A stretch of DNA of 64,000 nucleotides from Candidatus Gastranaerophilales bacterium (GTDB taxonomy: Bacteria > Cyanobacteriota > Vampirovibrionia > Gastranaerophilales > Gastranaerophilaceae). The position numbers and the translations under genes were made by a program. How positions within the stretch are numbered: position 1 is the stretch's first letter; each line of letters opens with the position of its first letter. The DNA lies in NCBI GenBank assembly GCA_944324315.1, contig CALUVW010000006.1:1-64000 (forward strand). The letters are read 5' to 3'. Under the pieces are notes generated by a model, which had not been told where the DNA came from, did no database searches, and worked only from the letters and a program-made list of their open reading frames with translations. Below are positions 1-7,570 of the stretch, piece by piece.

Positions 1-59
1 TATTGGAACGAGTTCTTAAAGCTCCCCCCCTCCGATTTTTTAATAATATTTCTTTTCAT
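1..59 (-). CDS. Unknown protein, N-terminal fragment cut by window edge
   Basis: An ATG read leftward at 59 is preceded by AAAGGAG at a good distance and by a convincing promoter at 91-119. The first 19 residues begin MKRNIIKKSEGG and then leave the window. The frame contains a run of seven G (C at 24-30 on the plus strand), unusual in this AT-rich DNA. No family can be named from so short a piece. A prepilin-like protein with a long leader is possible, because a similar G run lies upstream of the pseudopilin at the other window end, but this is only a guess. Confidence 0.5.
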   Translation of the reverse strand, partial: MKRNIIKKSEGGSFKNSFQ

Positions 60-90
60 ACTTTCACTCCTTTTTTTGGTTTATATTTTT

Positions 91-119
91 ATTGTAATAC
101 ATGTTGAAATTTTTTTCAA
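91..119 (-). promoter_or_regulatory. Sigma-70-type promoter of the leftward partial gene
   Basis: Read leftward, TTGAAA (114-119) and TACAAT (91-96) are separated by exactly 17 nt. The leader continues to a Shine-Dalgarno AAAGGAG and the ATG at 59. Confidence 0.55.
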
Positions 120-218
120 GACTTTTTGTTTTGAATTTTATTATTTATATGACACTCATACAAGTGCTCCATGACATTAATAAAAAATTAATATTATAGA
201 ATATTTTATAAAATTTGT

Positions 219-224
219 TATAAT
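219..224 (+). promoter_or_regulatory. -10 box placed for a leaderless transcript
   Basis: TATAAT lies 6 nt before the ATG at 231 and there is no Shine-Dalgarno sequence, so the predicted transcript would begin at or within a base or two of the start codon. No good -35 box is visible. Confidence 0.45.
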
Positions 225-230
225 AATTTT

Positions 231-950
231 ATGAATGATAAAGATTATGAAGATTTTATTTCTACGGTAAGTCATGAACTAAGGACACCTCTAACCTCAA
301 TAAGAGGTTTCTCGCAAACCATGCTTGCGTCTTGGGATAAACTTGATGATGAAAGCAAAAAAAAATTCTTAAAAATCATAACAGAACAGTCAAACAGGCT
401 TATCAACCTTATTGAAAATATGCTGTCTGTAACACGGTTACAAAACACAAAAGAAAATCTTATTTTGAAAGAAGTTTCTCTTAAACCTGTCGTTGAAATG
501 ATTGCATCTGTTGTTAAAACCCAGTATCCAGATAAATCCTTCAATATAGAAATAAAACCTAATACCCCGTCAATTCTTGTTGATAAAGATAAGTTTCAAC
601 AGATAATGACAAATGTAATGGAAAATGCCGCAAAATACGGAGACGAAAATTCCACAATAGATATAAACACTGATTTTACCGAAGATTTTGTAAAAATAAA
701 TGTCACAAATTCCGGAATAGAGATTCCAAAAGAAGATCAAGAAAAAATATTTACTAAATTTTCAAGAATTGACAACCCGCTGACAAGAAAAGTGCAGGGA
801 AGCGGACTCGGGTTATTTATTACAAAAAACTTGGTTGAAAAAATGAACGGAACAATTTCTGTTAATTCACAAAACCATAAAACAACATTTGAAATATGCA
901 TGCCCACCGCCAATATTGAAAAACAAGCGAGGGAAAAATGCAGACAGTAA
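231..950 (+). CDS. Soluble sensor histidine kinase (HisKA + HATPase), no input domain
   Basis: This is a 239-residue histidine kinase core. The H box SHELRTPLTSIRG gives phospho-acceptor His15. The N box is around Asn132, the F box around 173-179 and the G2 box GSGLGL at 190-195. The protein starts almost directly with the H box, so it has no transmembrane, PAS or other sensor part and must receive its signal from a partner. The G1 box reads NSGIEIP instead of the usual D-x-G-x-G-I-P: the Asp is Asn160 and the second Gly is Glu164, which could weaken ATP binding. Its last 13 bases overlap the next gene, so the two are translationally coupled. The start has no Shine-Dalgarno sequence but has TATAAT 6 nt upstream. 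Confidence 0.85.
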   Translation: MNDKDYEDFISTVSHELRTPLTSIRGFSQTMLASWDKLDDESKKKFLKIITEQSNRLINLIENMLSVTRLQNTKENLILKEVSLKPVVEMIASVVKTQYPDKSFNIEIKPNTPSILVDKDKFQQIMTNVMENAAKYGDENSTIDINTDFTEDFVKINVTNSGIEIPKEDQEKIFTKFSRIDNPLTRKVQGSGLGLFITKNLVEKMNGTISVNSQNHKTTFEICMPTANIEKQAREKCRQ

Positions 951-2224
951 CATTAATTATAGATAAAAGACGCGAACTCTCAACTAAGTATAAAAAACTT
1001 TTAGGCAGTAAAAATAACAGCGTTATAATTTCAAAAAATCTTCTGTCTGCCATAAAATTTATACAGGAAAAAGAACCTGATTTGATACTAATTTCTGACA
1101 GCATTGACAGTGATTTGTCTGACTATTGCAAAAAAATAAGGGCATTAACTTACAATATGCGCCCAATAATTATTGCATTATCAAAATCTGCCGCACTTGA
1201 AGATAAATTAAAAGCACTTGAAAACGGAGCAGATGATTTCATCTCAGAACCTGTAAATTCAGAAGAATTTATTATGCGAATACACGCCCATTTGAGACGT
1301 GAACTTGAATCAAATATGGATACAAAACGCTTTTTACCGGGGATAAACTACTCAAAGCGTGCACTCAAAAGAATAGTATCCGATAATAAATCATGGGCTG
1401 CAATGCTCATAAGTATTGAAAATTTTAACAATTACAAAGAAACATACACAGAACTTGCATCTGACAAATTAGTCCAAACATTTTGCGCAATTATTAATTC
1501 CGCCTTATCAGAAACCGATTATCTCGGAACACTGGCAGAAAATGAATTTTTGCTTATCACAGAAGGGTCAAAAGCTGAACAGGTAGCGAATTTTCTGACC
1601 TTTGCATTTGATACCGTCGCTCCTAAATTTTATTCAACACAGGATAACAGGCGCGGCTATATGCTTATGCAAGGAGACGAATTTGCAGGACGGCGGTCAA
1701 ATTTCGTACACACTACAATCGGAATTGTCACAAATGAATTTATTCAATATAAGGATTCGTCACAGTTAATACACGCACTGGTACAAATTCATAAACTTGC
1801 GGATCTCCCCTCAAAATCACATTACTTAATCGAACGTCCGCGAATCAGCGCCGAAAATGCTATTGAAAATGAAATTAATAATAAAATATTTATAATAGAA
1901 CCTGACGAGGCAATGAATCTTCTTCTTACAACAATTTTAAATCTTCAAGGTTATGATGCGGAAGTCATAAATGATTTTTCTGCGCTTAAAAATAAAATAC
2001 CTGCCTTAATAATACTTGATGCCGGAGATTTAGATTCTTTAAAAGGTCTTGAATTATGTAAAAAAATCCGACAAAATCCTGATTTTAACAGAACAAAATT
2101 GATAGTTACATCAATACTCCATGACAAAGAACTTATTCTAAATACAGGCGCAGATTTGTATATACCGAAACCTTATGAAATTTCCGGCCTTATAAAATGG
2201 ATAGAAACACTTTTAAGACATTAA
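938..2224 (+). CDS. REC - degenerate GGDEF - REC signalling protein
   Basis: The 428-residue partner of the overlapping kinase has two receiver-like domains around a degenerate diguanylate-cyclase fold. In the N-terminal receiver (1-120) the residue aligned with the phospho-acceptor Asp is Ser53, with Asp54 beside it. The middle part (about 135-300) has AENEF where active cyclases have GGDEF, so it should not make c-di-GMP and may bind a ligand or only form a platform. The C-terminal receiver (about 315-428) keeps an Asp in ALIILDAGD and a Lys-Pro near the end (PKPYE), so it is the more likely phosphate acceptor. No DNA-binding output domain is present. Confidence 0.75.
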   Translation: MQTVTLIIDKRRELSTKYKKLLGSKNNSVIISKNLLSAIKFIQEKEPDLILISDSIDSDLSDYCKKIRALTYNMRPIIIALSKSAALEDKLKALENGADDFISEPVNSEEFIMRIHAHLRRELESNMDTKRFLPGINYSKRALKRIVSDNKSWAAMLISIENFNNYKETYTELASDKLVQTFCAIINSALSETDYLGTLAENEFLLITEGSKAEQVANFLTFAFDTVAPKFYSTQDNRRGYMLMQGDEFAGRRSNFVHTTIGIVTNEFIQYKDSSQLIHALVQIHKLADLPSKSHYLIERPRISAENAIENEINNKIFIIEPDEAMNLLLTTILNLQGYDAEVINDFSALKNKIPALIILDAGDLDSLKGLELCKKIRQNPDFNRTKLIVTSILHDKELILNTGADLYIPKPYEISGLIKWIETLLRH

Positions 2225-2409
2225 CCAATTAAAGATTCAAGAATTTTAGCATCTTTTTCTGCTTTTTGAGGATTAGAAATATTAACACGTCTCATATAAG
2301 TTCTTAAAGCCTCACGAATTAATTCACTTCTGGTTCTCTGTTCATTTGATGCAACCCCGTCAACTTTATGCAAAAACGCATCAGGCATTGTCACTAAAAT
2401 CTTAGCCAT
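2221..2409 (-). CDS. Ribbon-helix-helix (CopG/MetJ-type) DNA-binding protein
   Basis: This 62-residue protein has the compact RHH pattern: a beta strand MAKILVTMPDAFL, then helices carrying RTRSELIREALRTYM. Such dimers bind DNA as small repressors or as antitoxins; no toxin gene adjoins it. It is a clear paralogue of the protein at 62501-62689, which has the same length and the same RTRSELIREALRTYM core and also ends in a LEALLG-like tail. The ATG at 2409 is chosen because GGAG lies at the right distance; the longer frame adds seven residues through that site. Its stop overlaps the end of the convergent REC gene. Confidence 0.8.
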   Translation of the reverse strand: MAKILVTMPDAFLHKVDGVASNEQRTRSELIREALRTYMRRVNISNPQKAEKDAKILESLIG

Positions 2410-2501
2410 AATAATACTCCGTTTACTCACACACTAGTATAATAACATATTAACATGCTTTTTTCAAGTGTACTAATTTGAACAAGAGCTTACTCTTTGC
2501 C

Positions 2502-2528
2502 AGATGCTGAAATAAATTCAGCATGACG
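2502..2528 (-). repeat. Dispersed palindromic repeat, copy A
   Basis: Read leftward this is CGTCATGCTGAA, a short loop, and TTCAGCATCT. It has the same frame as copy B at 2545-2571, but the stem bases are changed on both sides (GCTGAA/TTCAGC instead of CCCGAA/TTCGGG). Paired changes argue that the hairpin is what is conserved. Confidence 0.65.
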
Positions 2529-2544
2529 GAATATTTTTTATTTT

Positions 2545-2571
2545 TGTCATCCCGAACTTGTTTCGGGATCT
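2545..2571 (+). repeat. Dispersed palindromic repeat, copy B
   Basis: TGTCATCCCGAA and TTCGGGATCT enclose the loop CTTGT. Copy A lies 16 nt away in the opposite orientation, forming a head-to-head pair. A third, weaker copy is at 33922-33949. The GTCAT...GAA...TTC...ATCT pattern resembles REP-like elements seen in many bacterial genomes. Confidence 0.7.
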
Positions 2572-2745
2572 GAATGAGATGCTAAAACACGCAGGTCAAT
2601 CCAACATTTACCATAAACAATATTAATCAGTCTGCTGTAAACTTGTATATAAGTACTACTAATCCTGTTGTGCAATAGACTTCCAAAATTTTATTTTTTA
2701 TATTATAAACTGTAGTAATGATGTAGTTATGAAAGGAGTTTTCTT

Positions 2746-3312
2746 ATGGAAGATAACAATTACAAACATGAAGAATTTGATGACTGCTTTTTATGCAAAC
2801 ATCCCGCATTGAGATATATACTGACAGGTTTGCTTATATTTCTCGGTGCTTTTGCGGCATTTTACGTTGTGTCTGACTGGCACTTTAAAAGAATGCTAGA
2901 TCCTGCTTTTCAAATGAGAAGAATGGACAGAGCAGTTATGCAGAGAGAAAGAAATTTCGACAAAATGGAGAGAAAAGCTTTGAAACAACAAGAATGGCTT
3001 GATAAGAAAGCTTTTAAAATGCAGCGAAATCTTGAGCGCAACGCAGCCCAATTTATCCATGTCGAAAAAGCAGATGATGCTTACAAAATTATTATTGATT
3101 TAAAACCGTTTGACAATGATGAAAAAAATGTAGAAATACGACCTGACGGTAATACACTGACAATTAAAGCTGCAGGAGAACGCAATGTCCGTAATAAAAA
3201 AGCAATTATAAGATACAGCCAGACATTTGCATTCGGGGAAGATATTGACAGTGCAAATATTACAAAAGTCAGAGAAGGCGACAATTATATAATTACTGTT
3301 CCTTTTGATTAA
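2746..3312 (+). CDS. Membrane-anchored small heat-shock (Hsp20/alpha-crystallin) protein
   Basis: The 188-residue protein begins with about 20 soluble residues including Cys-x-x-Cys (FLCK region, 14-17). One strong membrane helix follows (about 22-42), then a charged, Met- and Arg-rich linker likely to form a coiled coil (about 48-100). The C-terminal domain (about 108-188) follows the Hsp20 order: IDLKPFDNDEKNVEIRP, NTLTIKAAGER, an F-x-F-G-E-D strand and the final NYIITVP. Classical Hsp20 proteins are soluble chaperones, so the membrane anchor suggests protection of proteins at the membrane. The canonical C-terminal I-x-I tail is absent. A strong Shine-Dalgarno (GAAAGGAG) precedes the start. 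Confidence 0.7.
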   Translation: MEDNNYKHEEFDDCFLCKHPALRYILTGLLIFLGAFAAFYVVSDWHFKRMLDPAFQMRRMDRAVMQRERNFDKMERKALKQQEWLDKKAFKMQRNLERNAAQFIHVEKADDAYKIIIDLKPFDNDEKNVEIRPDGNTLTIKAAGERNVRNKKAIIRYSQTFAFGEDIDSANITKVREGDNYIITVPFD

Positions 3313-3353
3313 ACATAAAAAAAATTAAATTAATTTAATTTGAAATATTTGAG

Positions 3354-3378
3354 AAAGCCGCTTTGAAAGCGGCTTTTA
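3354..3378 (+). terminator. Rho-independent terminator after the Hsp20-like gene
   Basis: AAAGCCGCTTT and AAAGCGGCTTTT form a tight GC-containing stem followed by T-rich sequence, 42 nt after the stop codon. It also insulates the next gene, whose -10 box follows at once. Confidence 0.85.
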
Positions 3379-3381
3379 TGT

Positions 3382-3387
3382 TATAAT
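3382..3387 (+). promoter_or_regulatory. -10 box placed for a leaderless transcript
   Basis: TATAAT ends 6 nt before the ATG at 3394, directly after the preceding terminator. No Shine-Dalgarno sequence is present. Confidence 0.45.
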
Positions 3388-3393
3388 ATATTT

Positions 3394-3780
3394 ATGAAAA
3401 AGCGAGTTTTAATTGTTGATGATTCTCCAAAATGGGTTTTGTATCATAAAGATGCAGTAAAAGAAATTTTTAAAAATGAAGTTGAAATAGATACTGCCTC
3501 GTGTGCAAAAGAAGGGGTTGAAAAAATAACCTGCTCAATTGATAAACCTTATGACTTCATCCTTACTGATATGCAGATGGAACCTGATTTTTTGCCATTG
3601 TATGCAGGAGAATGGTTTATTAAACAAATAAAATTTTTTAACGAATATAAAAACAGTAAAGTAATAATTATTTCAGCAACAAGCAATATTAAAAATATAG
3701 CCGAACAATATCAGACAGATTATATTCCGAAATACAAGTGTAATGACTTAAATGAATATTGTAACAAATTATTAAATTAA
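3394..3780 (+). CDS. Single-domain response regulator (receiver only)
   Basis: The 128-residue protein is a stand-alone receiver domain. Acidic residues Asp9-Asp10 sit in LIVDDS. The likely phospho-acceptor is Asp59 in FILTDMQM. A Ser/Thr is found in IIISATS and the conserved Lys lies in IPKYK. The loop after the phospho-acceptor is longer than usual (EPDFLPLYAGEW). There is no output domain, so it probably acts by protein contact, as CheY-like or Spo0F-like proteins do. No kinase gene adjoins it; the nearest is the soluble kinase at 231. Confidence 0.8.
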   Translation: MKKRVLIVDDSPKWVLYHKDAVKEIFKNEVEIDTASCAKEGVEKITCSIDKPYDFILTDMQMEPDFLPLYAGEWFIKQIKFFNEYKNSKVIIISATSNIKNIAEQYQTDYIPKYKCNDLNEYCNKLLN

Positions 3781-3819
3781 CCCATAATATCCTAAAGTTT
3801 CAGACCTTAAAATCCGATA

Positions 3820-3825
3820 TATAAT
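3820..3825 (+). promoter_or_regulatory. Possible -10 box of the 44-residue protein
   Basis: TATAAT lies 36 nt before the ATG at 3861. The -35 region 17 nt upstream (GTTTCA) is weak. Confidence 0.35.
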
Positions 3826-3860
3826 TTGTTGACAGGTTAGTAAACAAAAAGGAGATAATA

Positions 3861-3995
3861 ATGTTCGGTTACATTTCTTGGCCCGGGGTATACAGTTTTA
3901 AAGAAGAGATTGGTATGTTCATGGAATATTTACGTGAACAGATTGATGAAGTGATGAAAGAGATAGAAAAAGCAGAAGATTTAGCTGCTAAATAA
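3861..3995 (+). CDS. Small 44-residue protein of unknown function
   Basis: A short frame starts MFGYISWPGVYSFK and continues into an acidic, amphipathic helix rich in Glu and Lys (EYLREQIDEVMKEIEKAED). Support is an excellent Shine-Dalgarno (AAAGGAG, 8 nt before ATG), a TATAAT box upstream and a terminator 40 nt downstream, so it looks like a single-gene transcript. The aromatic N-terminus and helical remainder might contact a membrane or partner. No family is recognised. Confidence 0.6.
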   Translation: MFGYISWPGVYSFKEEIGMFMEYLREQIDEVMKEIEKAEDLAAK

Positions 3996-4035
3996 TATCA
4001 GTTAAAGTAACGCATAGAAGTTGATAAGGATATGT

Positions 4036-4069
4036 AAAGCCGATAATTAAGGAATTTATCGGCTTTTTG
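4036..4069 (+). terminator. Rho-independent terminator after the 44-residue gene
   Basis: AAAGCCGATAA pairs with TTATCGGCTTTTT across an 8-nt loop. Confidence 0.85.
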
Positions 4070-4080
4070 TTACACAAAGG

Positions 4081-4107
4081 AAAACTCCCGTCTGAGAAGG
4101 ACGGGAG
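4081..4107 (-). terminator. Terminator of the prepilin-YadA-S74 gene
   Basis: Read leftward, CTCCCGTC and GACGGGAG form a stem followed by TTTT. It lies about 170 nt beyond the stop codon of the leftward gene. Confidence 0.7.
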
Positions 4108-4260
4108 AAGGAATGAAAGTAAGCTTGCCGCAATAAATGCGGTATTGGCTTAGTATGAAAAATTATGATTGCTTCCTTTTTATCGAGCTTTACTCAATTT
4201 CTTGAATCAGGAAGGACGGGTGGGTGGAGATAATCCCGCCCTGGCCTTCTTTATCAGTGA
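4108..4260 (-). other. Structured 3' untranslated region
   Basis: Between the stop of the large leftward gene and its terminator are two further hairpins. One is built on GCCGCA/TGCGG with AAGC/GCTT outside (about 4121-4153). The other is built on GAAGG/CCTTC with internal GGG/CCC pairs (about 4212-4250). GC content is well above that of the surroundings. No coding frame is seen. It could stabilise the mRNA or be a processed small RNA. Confidence 0.35.
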
Positions 4261-4277
4261 GGAAGAATTAGTGTATC

Positions 4278-6665
4278 TTACTTCATTTTTGCCTCCAGTT
4301 TTTGTATACGTTTTTCTAACTCATTAATTCGTTGTTCTTGAGCTTTGTATTTTGCATCAAGTTCTTTTATTGCGTTTATCATGGCGTAGAACATATCCTC
4401 TAAACGTATTCTCAAAAAACCGTCTTTTGCCTTGCTTACTGCATCAGGGAAGATTTTTTGTAAATCCTGCGCGATTACACCGACATGCGGGGTTTTCTTT
4501 TCATCTTTTTTGAAGGTGTAATTGAATACTTTCAATTGACGAATTTTGTCTAAGCCAGAGGTGTTTTCCTTGCCTACATATTTTAAGCGACGGTCGGACC
4601 ATAGAGGGTGTTTATCTAGATCGCTATCACCACCCATTAAGTATACATCATCATTATCCAGCGATTGTTCTAAAAATCCACTTGTATAGCTATTGGCACC
4701 ATTATGTTTCATTTTTGCAAGTATAGGACCTTTGACTATTAAAGCACCGTTTATTACAACACCGCTAGCATTATTATGCTCTGAACCACCATAAGAAAAT
4801 TCATCACTAATATTATGCACCTCTAAGACTGAACCAGCATGATTAAAGTTTGATGTGCCGCCGAGGTAGATATGTTCCTCATTAATGGTATTATTACCAA
4901 TACAAATTGAACTACCAGACCCTGTACAAGAGATTCCATGCCCTATGGCTATATCATCACTCTCTGCATAAGTACCACTCCCTATAGCTATACTGCTGCT
5001 ACTCGTTGCTCCAGAATAATCCCCTATTGCTATACCATACGAAACTCCCTTATTATTATATGTTTTATTCTCGTTAGTACCAGCTCTGTAACCTACTGCA
5101 ACACCACTATAAGAACCTGATTTACCGGCACTGGCATTAGATCCGATAGCTGTTCCGTTATCAGATCCATAAGCACCATAACCCACTGCAACTGAATTAC
5201 CACCATATATAATAGTATCAGCACCAACTGCTACACTGTAATTCGCGTTATATGAATTAGAACCAATTGCATAATAACCAATTGCCACAGTCTTAGTCGC
5301 ACTTGAATTTGTATTTAAACTATTAGTTCCAATTGCAACATTAGCTCCGTTACCAGATGTACCACTATAACGGGCACCGGCATTTTTACCAATAGCAACA
5401 TCGTTTCCAATACTATATGAATTATAACCTATAGATATACCATATTCTTTATCACTTACATTATAATTAGTAGTGCTTTCTGTTTCTGCACCATCACCTA
5501 TTGCAATTCCTCCGTCACTTGTTGCACTTGTTTCACGACCAATTGCAATAGAGCCGATACTTGTTGCGACAGCCTCATTCCCTATAGCAATTGATGAAGT
5601 TCCACTGGCTGTTGTGCGAACAGCACCAGCAATCGATGGATCAGAACCTCCGATTGCAATTGCATTGTTTGATGTTACAAGTGTGCCTGATCCTATAGAT
5701 ATCGAATATGAACCAGTCGCTTTAGTTTGGTTGCTACCTCCCGAGTCACCGCCATATTCATTAAGAAAACCACCTAAAACCAGCGAGTTGTAACCTGAGG
5801 CAAGCGTATTATGACCTATCGCAATTGCATTATAATTTGTAGCCGCAGAATTAATCCCTAAAGCAAGACTGCGAGCACCGGTTGCACTAGCAGAATTTCC
5901 TATAGCAATTGAACCATAGTAAGAACCTGTTGTTGTTGCACCTGTAGAAACAGTATTTTGACCTATCGCAATTGTATCATTGACAGATATATTTGCGCCA
6001 TCATTAGCCTGATAACCTATTGCTATATTGTTGCTTCCGCTTGCATAACGCAGAGCATGCACACCTATAGCCGTATTGTTGTTGCCGGAAGGAGAATTAT
6101 CCTCTGTCCCGGACAGAGCATCAACACCAACAATAGTATTATTATTCCCTGTACTTAAATGAAAAGCATTAGCACCTATAGCTGTATTGTTACTGCCTTT
6201 ATTCTGCTTCATTGCCTCGGCTCCCAAAGCTGTGTTTGCATCACCATCTTCGTTTTCCAACAAAGTGTTAAAGCCGATTGCGGTATTAACATCACCTTTA
6301 AAAGAACCGTTGCTCAAAAAAGTATTTCCGCCGGAAACAAATAAACGACCTGTTATATCTTCACCTTTTTTAAACAAAATATGAGCAGCTTCGTCATCAT
6401 GACCGGTAATCGCACTAATAATAAATCTCACATAATTACCGTCAGTTTCTTCTTTCTTTTTCTGACCAATCATTGCAGTTTGTGTATCGCCTAAGCCGAA
6501 ATATGTATCAGCGCGGTCATCTGTCCATTTCCAGGGCGAAGAATTATCACGCATGGAATTGTCCCGCGTTGTCATTACAGGTGCCATAGCAGCCAGAATG
6601 ATACTCATGATTAATAACACAACCATCATTTCCGCTAAAGTAAAGGCCTTTTTAAATTCCAGCAT
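4278..6665 (-). CDS. Chimeric surface protein: type IV prepilin leader + YadA-like head repeats + S74 chaperone
   Basis: The 795-residue protein joins three known modules. Residues 1-34 form a class III prepilin signal: leader MLEFKKA, cleavage before Phe8, Glu at +5 (FTLAE) and a long hydrophobic helix. Residues from about 130 to 610 are dozens of short repeats ending in AIG, VAIG or ALG, as in the left-handed beta-roll head of YadA/Hia trimeric adhesins. The C-terminus (690-795) is a peptidase S74/endosialidase-type intramolecular chaperone. It begins SDRRLKYVG, with the Ser690-Lys695 pair of the self-cleavage site, continues PHVGVIAQDL and ends in a coiled coil. Inference: the protein is moved by pilus/type II-like machinery and folds as a trimer with the S74 domain cut off. 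It has a strong Shine-Dalgarno (AGAGGAG). There is no YadA outer-membrane anchor. Confidence 0.85.
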   Translation of the reverse strand: MLEFKKAFTLAEMMVVLLIMSIILAAMAPVMTTRDNSMRDNSSPWKWTDDRADTYFGLGDTQTAMIGQKKKEETDGNYVRFIISAITGHDDEAAHILFKKGEDITGRLFVSGGNTFLSNGSFKGDVNTAIGFNTLLENEDGDANTALGAEAMKQNKGSNNTAIGANAFHLSTGNNNTIVGVDALSGTEDNSPSGNNNTAIGVHALRYASGSNNIAIGYQANDGANISVNDTIAIGQNTVSTGATTTGSYYGSIAIGNSASATGARSLALGINSAATNYNAIAIGHNTLASGYNSLVLGGFLNEYGGDSGGSNQTKATGSYSISIGSGTLVTSNNAIAIGGSDPSIAGAVRTTASGTSSIAIGNEAVATSIGSIAIGRETSATSDGGIAIGDGAETESTTNYNVSDKEYGISIGYNSYSIGNDVAIGKNAGARYSGTSGNGANVAIGTNSLNTNSSATKTVAIGYYAIGSNSYNANYSVAVGADTIIYGGNSVAVGYGAYGSDNGTAIGSNASAGKSGSYSGVAVGYRAGTNENKTYNNKGVSYGIAIGDYSGATSSSSIAIGSGTYAESDDIAIGHGISCTGSGSSICIGNNTINEEHIYLGGTSNFNHAGSVLEVHNISDEFSYGGSEHNNASGVVINGALIVKGPILAKMKHNGANSYTSGFLEQSLDNDDVYLMGGDSDLDKHPLWSDRRLKYVGKENTSGLDKIRQLKVFNYTFKKDEKKTPHVGVIAQDLQKIFPDAVSKAKDGFLRIRLEDMFYAMINAIKELDAKYKAQEQRINELEKRIQKLEAKMK

Positions 6666-6798
6666 TAATATCTCCTCTAAAACTTAATGTAATTATTTAT
6701 ATTATATCGTGTTTTACTTTATTAGTCAATAGTAAATATAAAGTTATACATTATGTTAAGAGTGAGATATTTATAAAATAATTTTTGAAGGAGTAAAA

Positions 6799-7113
6799 AT
6801 GTCGGAATTAAAAAAACTTTTAGGGAAAAAAATTCAGACAATACGAAAATCCAGAATGCTCACACAGGAAAAATTGGCTGAGCTTATTGATATTGAAACA
6901 CCGAGCCTCAGTTATATTGAAACCGGGAAATACTCGCCTTCTGTAGAAACTTTACAAAAATTAGCAGATGCCCTAAATGTAAAACCATGGGAATTTTATT
7001 ACTTTGACGATATATCTGATCATGAGAAAAGAGAAGAATTAAAAAAAGCTCTGGACACTAATCCAAAGCTTATTAAAATGCTTTATAAGTTCTATAAATC
7101 TATTGAATATTAG
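6799..7113 (+). CDS. XRE-family helix-turn-helix regulator
   Basis: This 104-residue protein has an HTH_3 domain at about 9-63 ([19 protein letters not shown], then [24 protein letters not shown]) and a short C-terminal helix. Such proteins are small repressors. It stands opposite the big surface-protein gene: the two are divergent across 133 nt, so it may control that gene, though no operator palindrome is evident. Its 3' end overlaps the convergent panD by 14 bases. It has a good Shine-Dalgarno (GAAGGAG). Confidence 0.85.
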   Translation: MSELKKLLGKKIQTIRKSRMLTQEKLAELIDIETPSLSYIETGKYSPSVETLQKLADALNVKPWEFYYFDDISDHEKREELKKALDTNPKLIKMLYKFYKSIEY

Positions 7114-7456
7114 TTATTTTATTTTTCTCGTCAACCATAATAATTGTAGGTTTATAATTATCCATTTCATCAGGATTGTACAAACCATAGGCTATTATAA
7201 TAACCTTATCGCCCGGCTGAACTTTTCTTGCAGCAGCACCATTCAGACATATCATGCCGGAATTTGCTTCACCTTTTATTACATAGGTATGAAATCTTTC
7301 TCCGTTATTAATATCTAATATATCAACTTTTTGCCATTCTTTTATTTTAGAAGCTTTCATTAAGCTTTCATCAATTGTTATAGAGCCTACATAATTTAAG
7401 TTTGCATCTGTTACAGTGGCTCTGTGAATTTTTGAACTTATAAATTCTTGCAGCAT
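7100..7456 (-). CDS. panD: Aspartate 1-decarboxylase (PanD)
   Basis: PanD makes beta-alanine from aspartate for pantothenate and coenzyme A. The proenzyme self-cleaves between Gly24 and Ser25 (VGSITID) to create the pyruvoyl cofactor; both residues are present, as is Lys9 in [10 protein letters not shown]. The later stretch [19 protein letters not shown] is typical of the family. The 118-residue length is normal. The ATG at 7456 is chosen because GAGG precedes it and it gives the standard N-terminus; the longer frame adds 16 unrelated residues. No other pan genes lie nearby. Confidence 0.95.
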   Translation of the reverse strand: MLQEFISSKIHRATVTDANLNYVGSITIDESLMKASKIKEWQKVDILDINNGERFHTYVIKGEANSGMICLNGAAARKVQPGDKVIIIAYGLYNPDEMDNYKPTIIMVDEKNKITNIQ

Positions 7457-7513
7457 ATTTATACCTCGCCCGAACATTTTAACTCGAACATAAAAAAAAA
7501 TCAAAAAAAGAAA

Positions 7514-7544
7514 ATGTAACTATTAACAAATATAATAGTTACAT
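7514..7544 (-). terminator. Terminator of the GH13 operon
   Basis: ATGTAACTATTA and TAATAGTTACAT are perfect 12-bp arms around a 7-nt loop. Read leftward the stem is followed by TTTTCTTTTTTTG. It lies 27 nt after the stop of the operon's last gene. Confidence 0.8.
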
Positions 7545-7570
7545 CTTTCTGTTTATTTAATGTGCCTATT

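Larger units (their letters stand above)
2431..2745. other. Intergenic stretch holding two palindromic repeats
   Basis: No coding frame of credible length is visible. The stretch contains the two inverted palindromic elements listed separately and then about 170 nt without obvious features before the Shine-Dalgarno AAAGGAG of the next gene. Confidence 0.6.

Noticed and set aside
5473-5793. Rightward frame of 106 codons opposite the YadA-like repeats
   Set aside because: Repetitive shadow of the coding repeats on the other strand, with Ala/Pro/Ile periodicity and no ribosome-binding site.
4938-6384. CRISPR-like impression from regular spacing in the surface-protein gene
   Set aside because: The period of roughly 40 nt comes from the AIG protein repeats. 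Repeats vary in sequence and the frame is open throughout.
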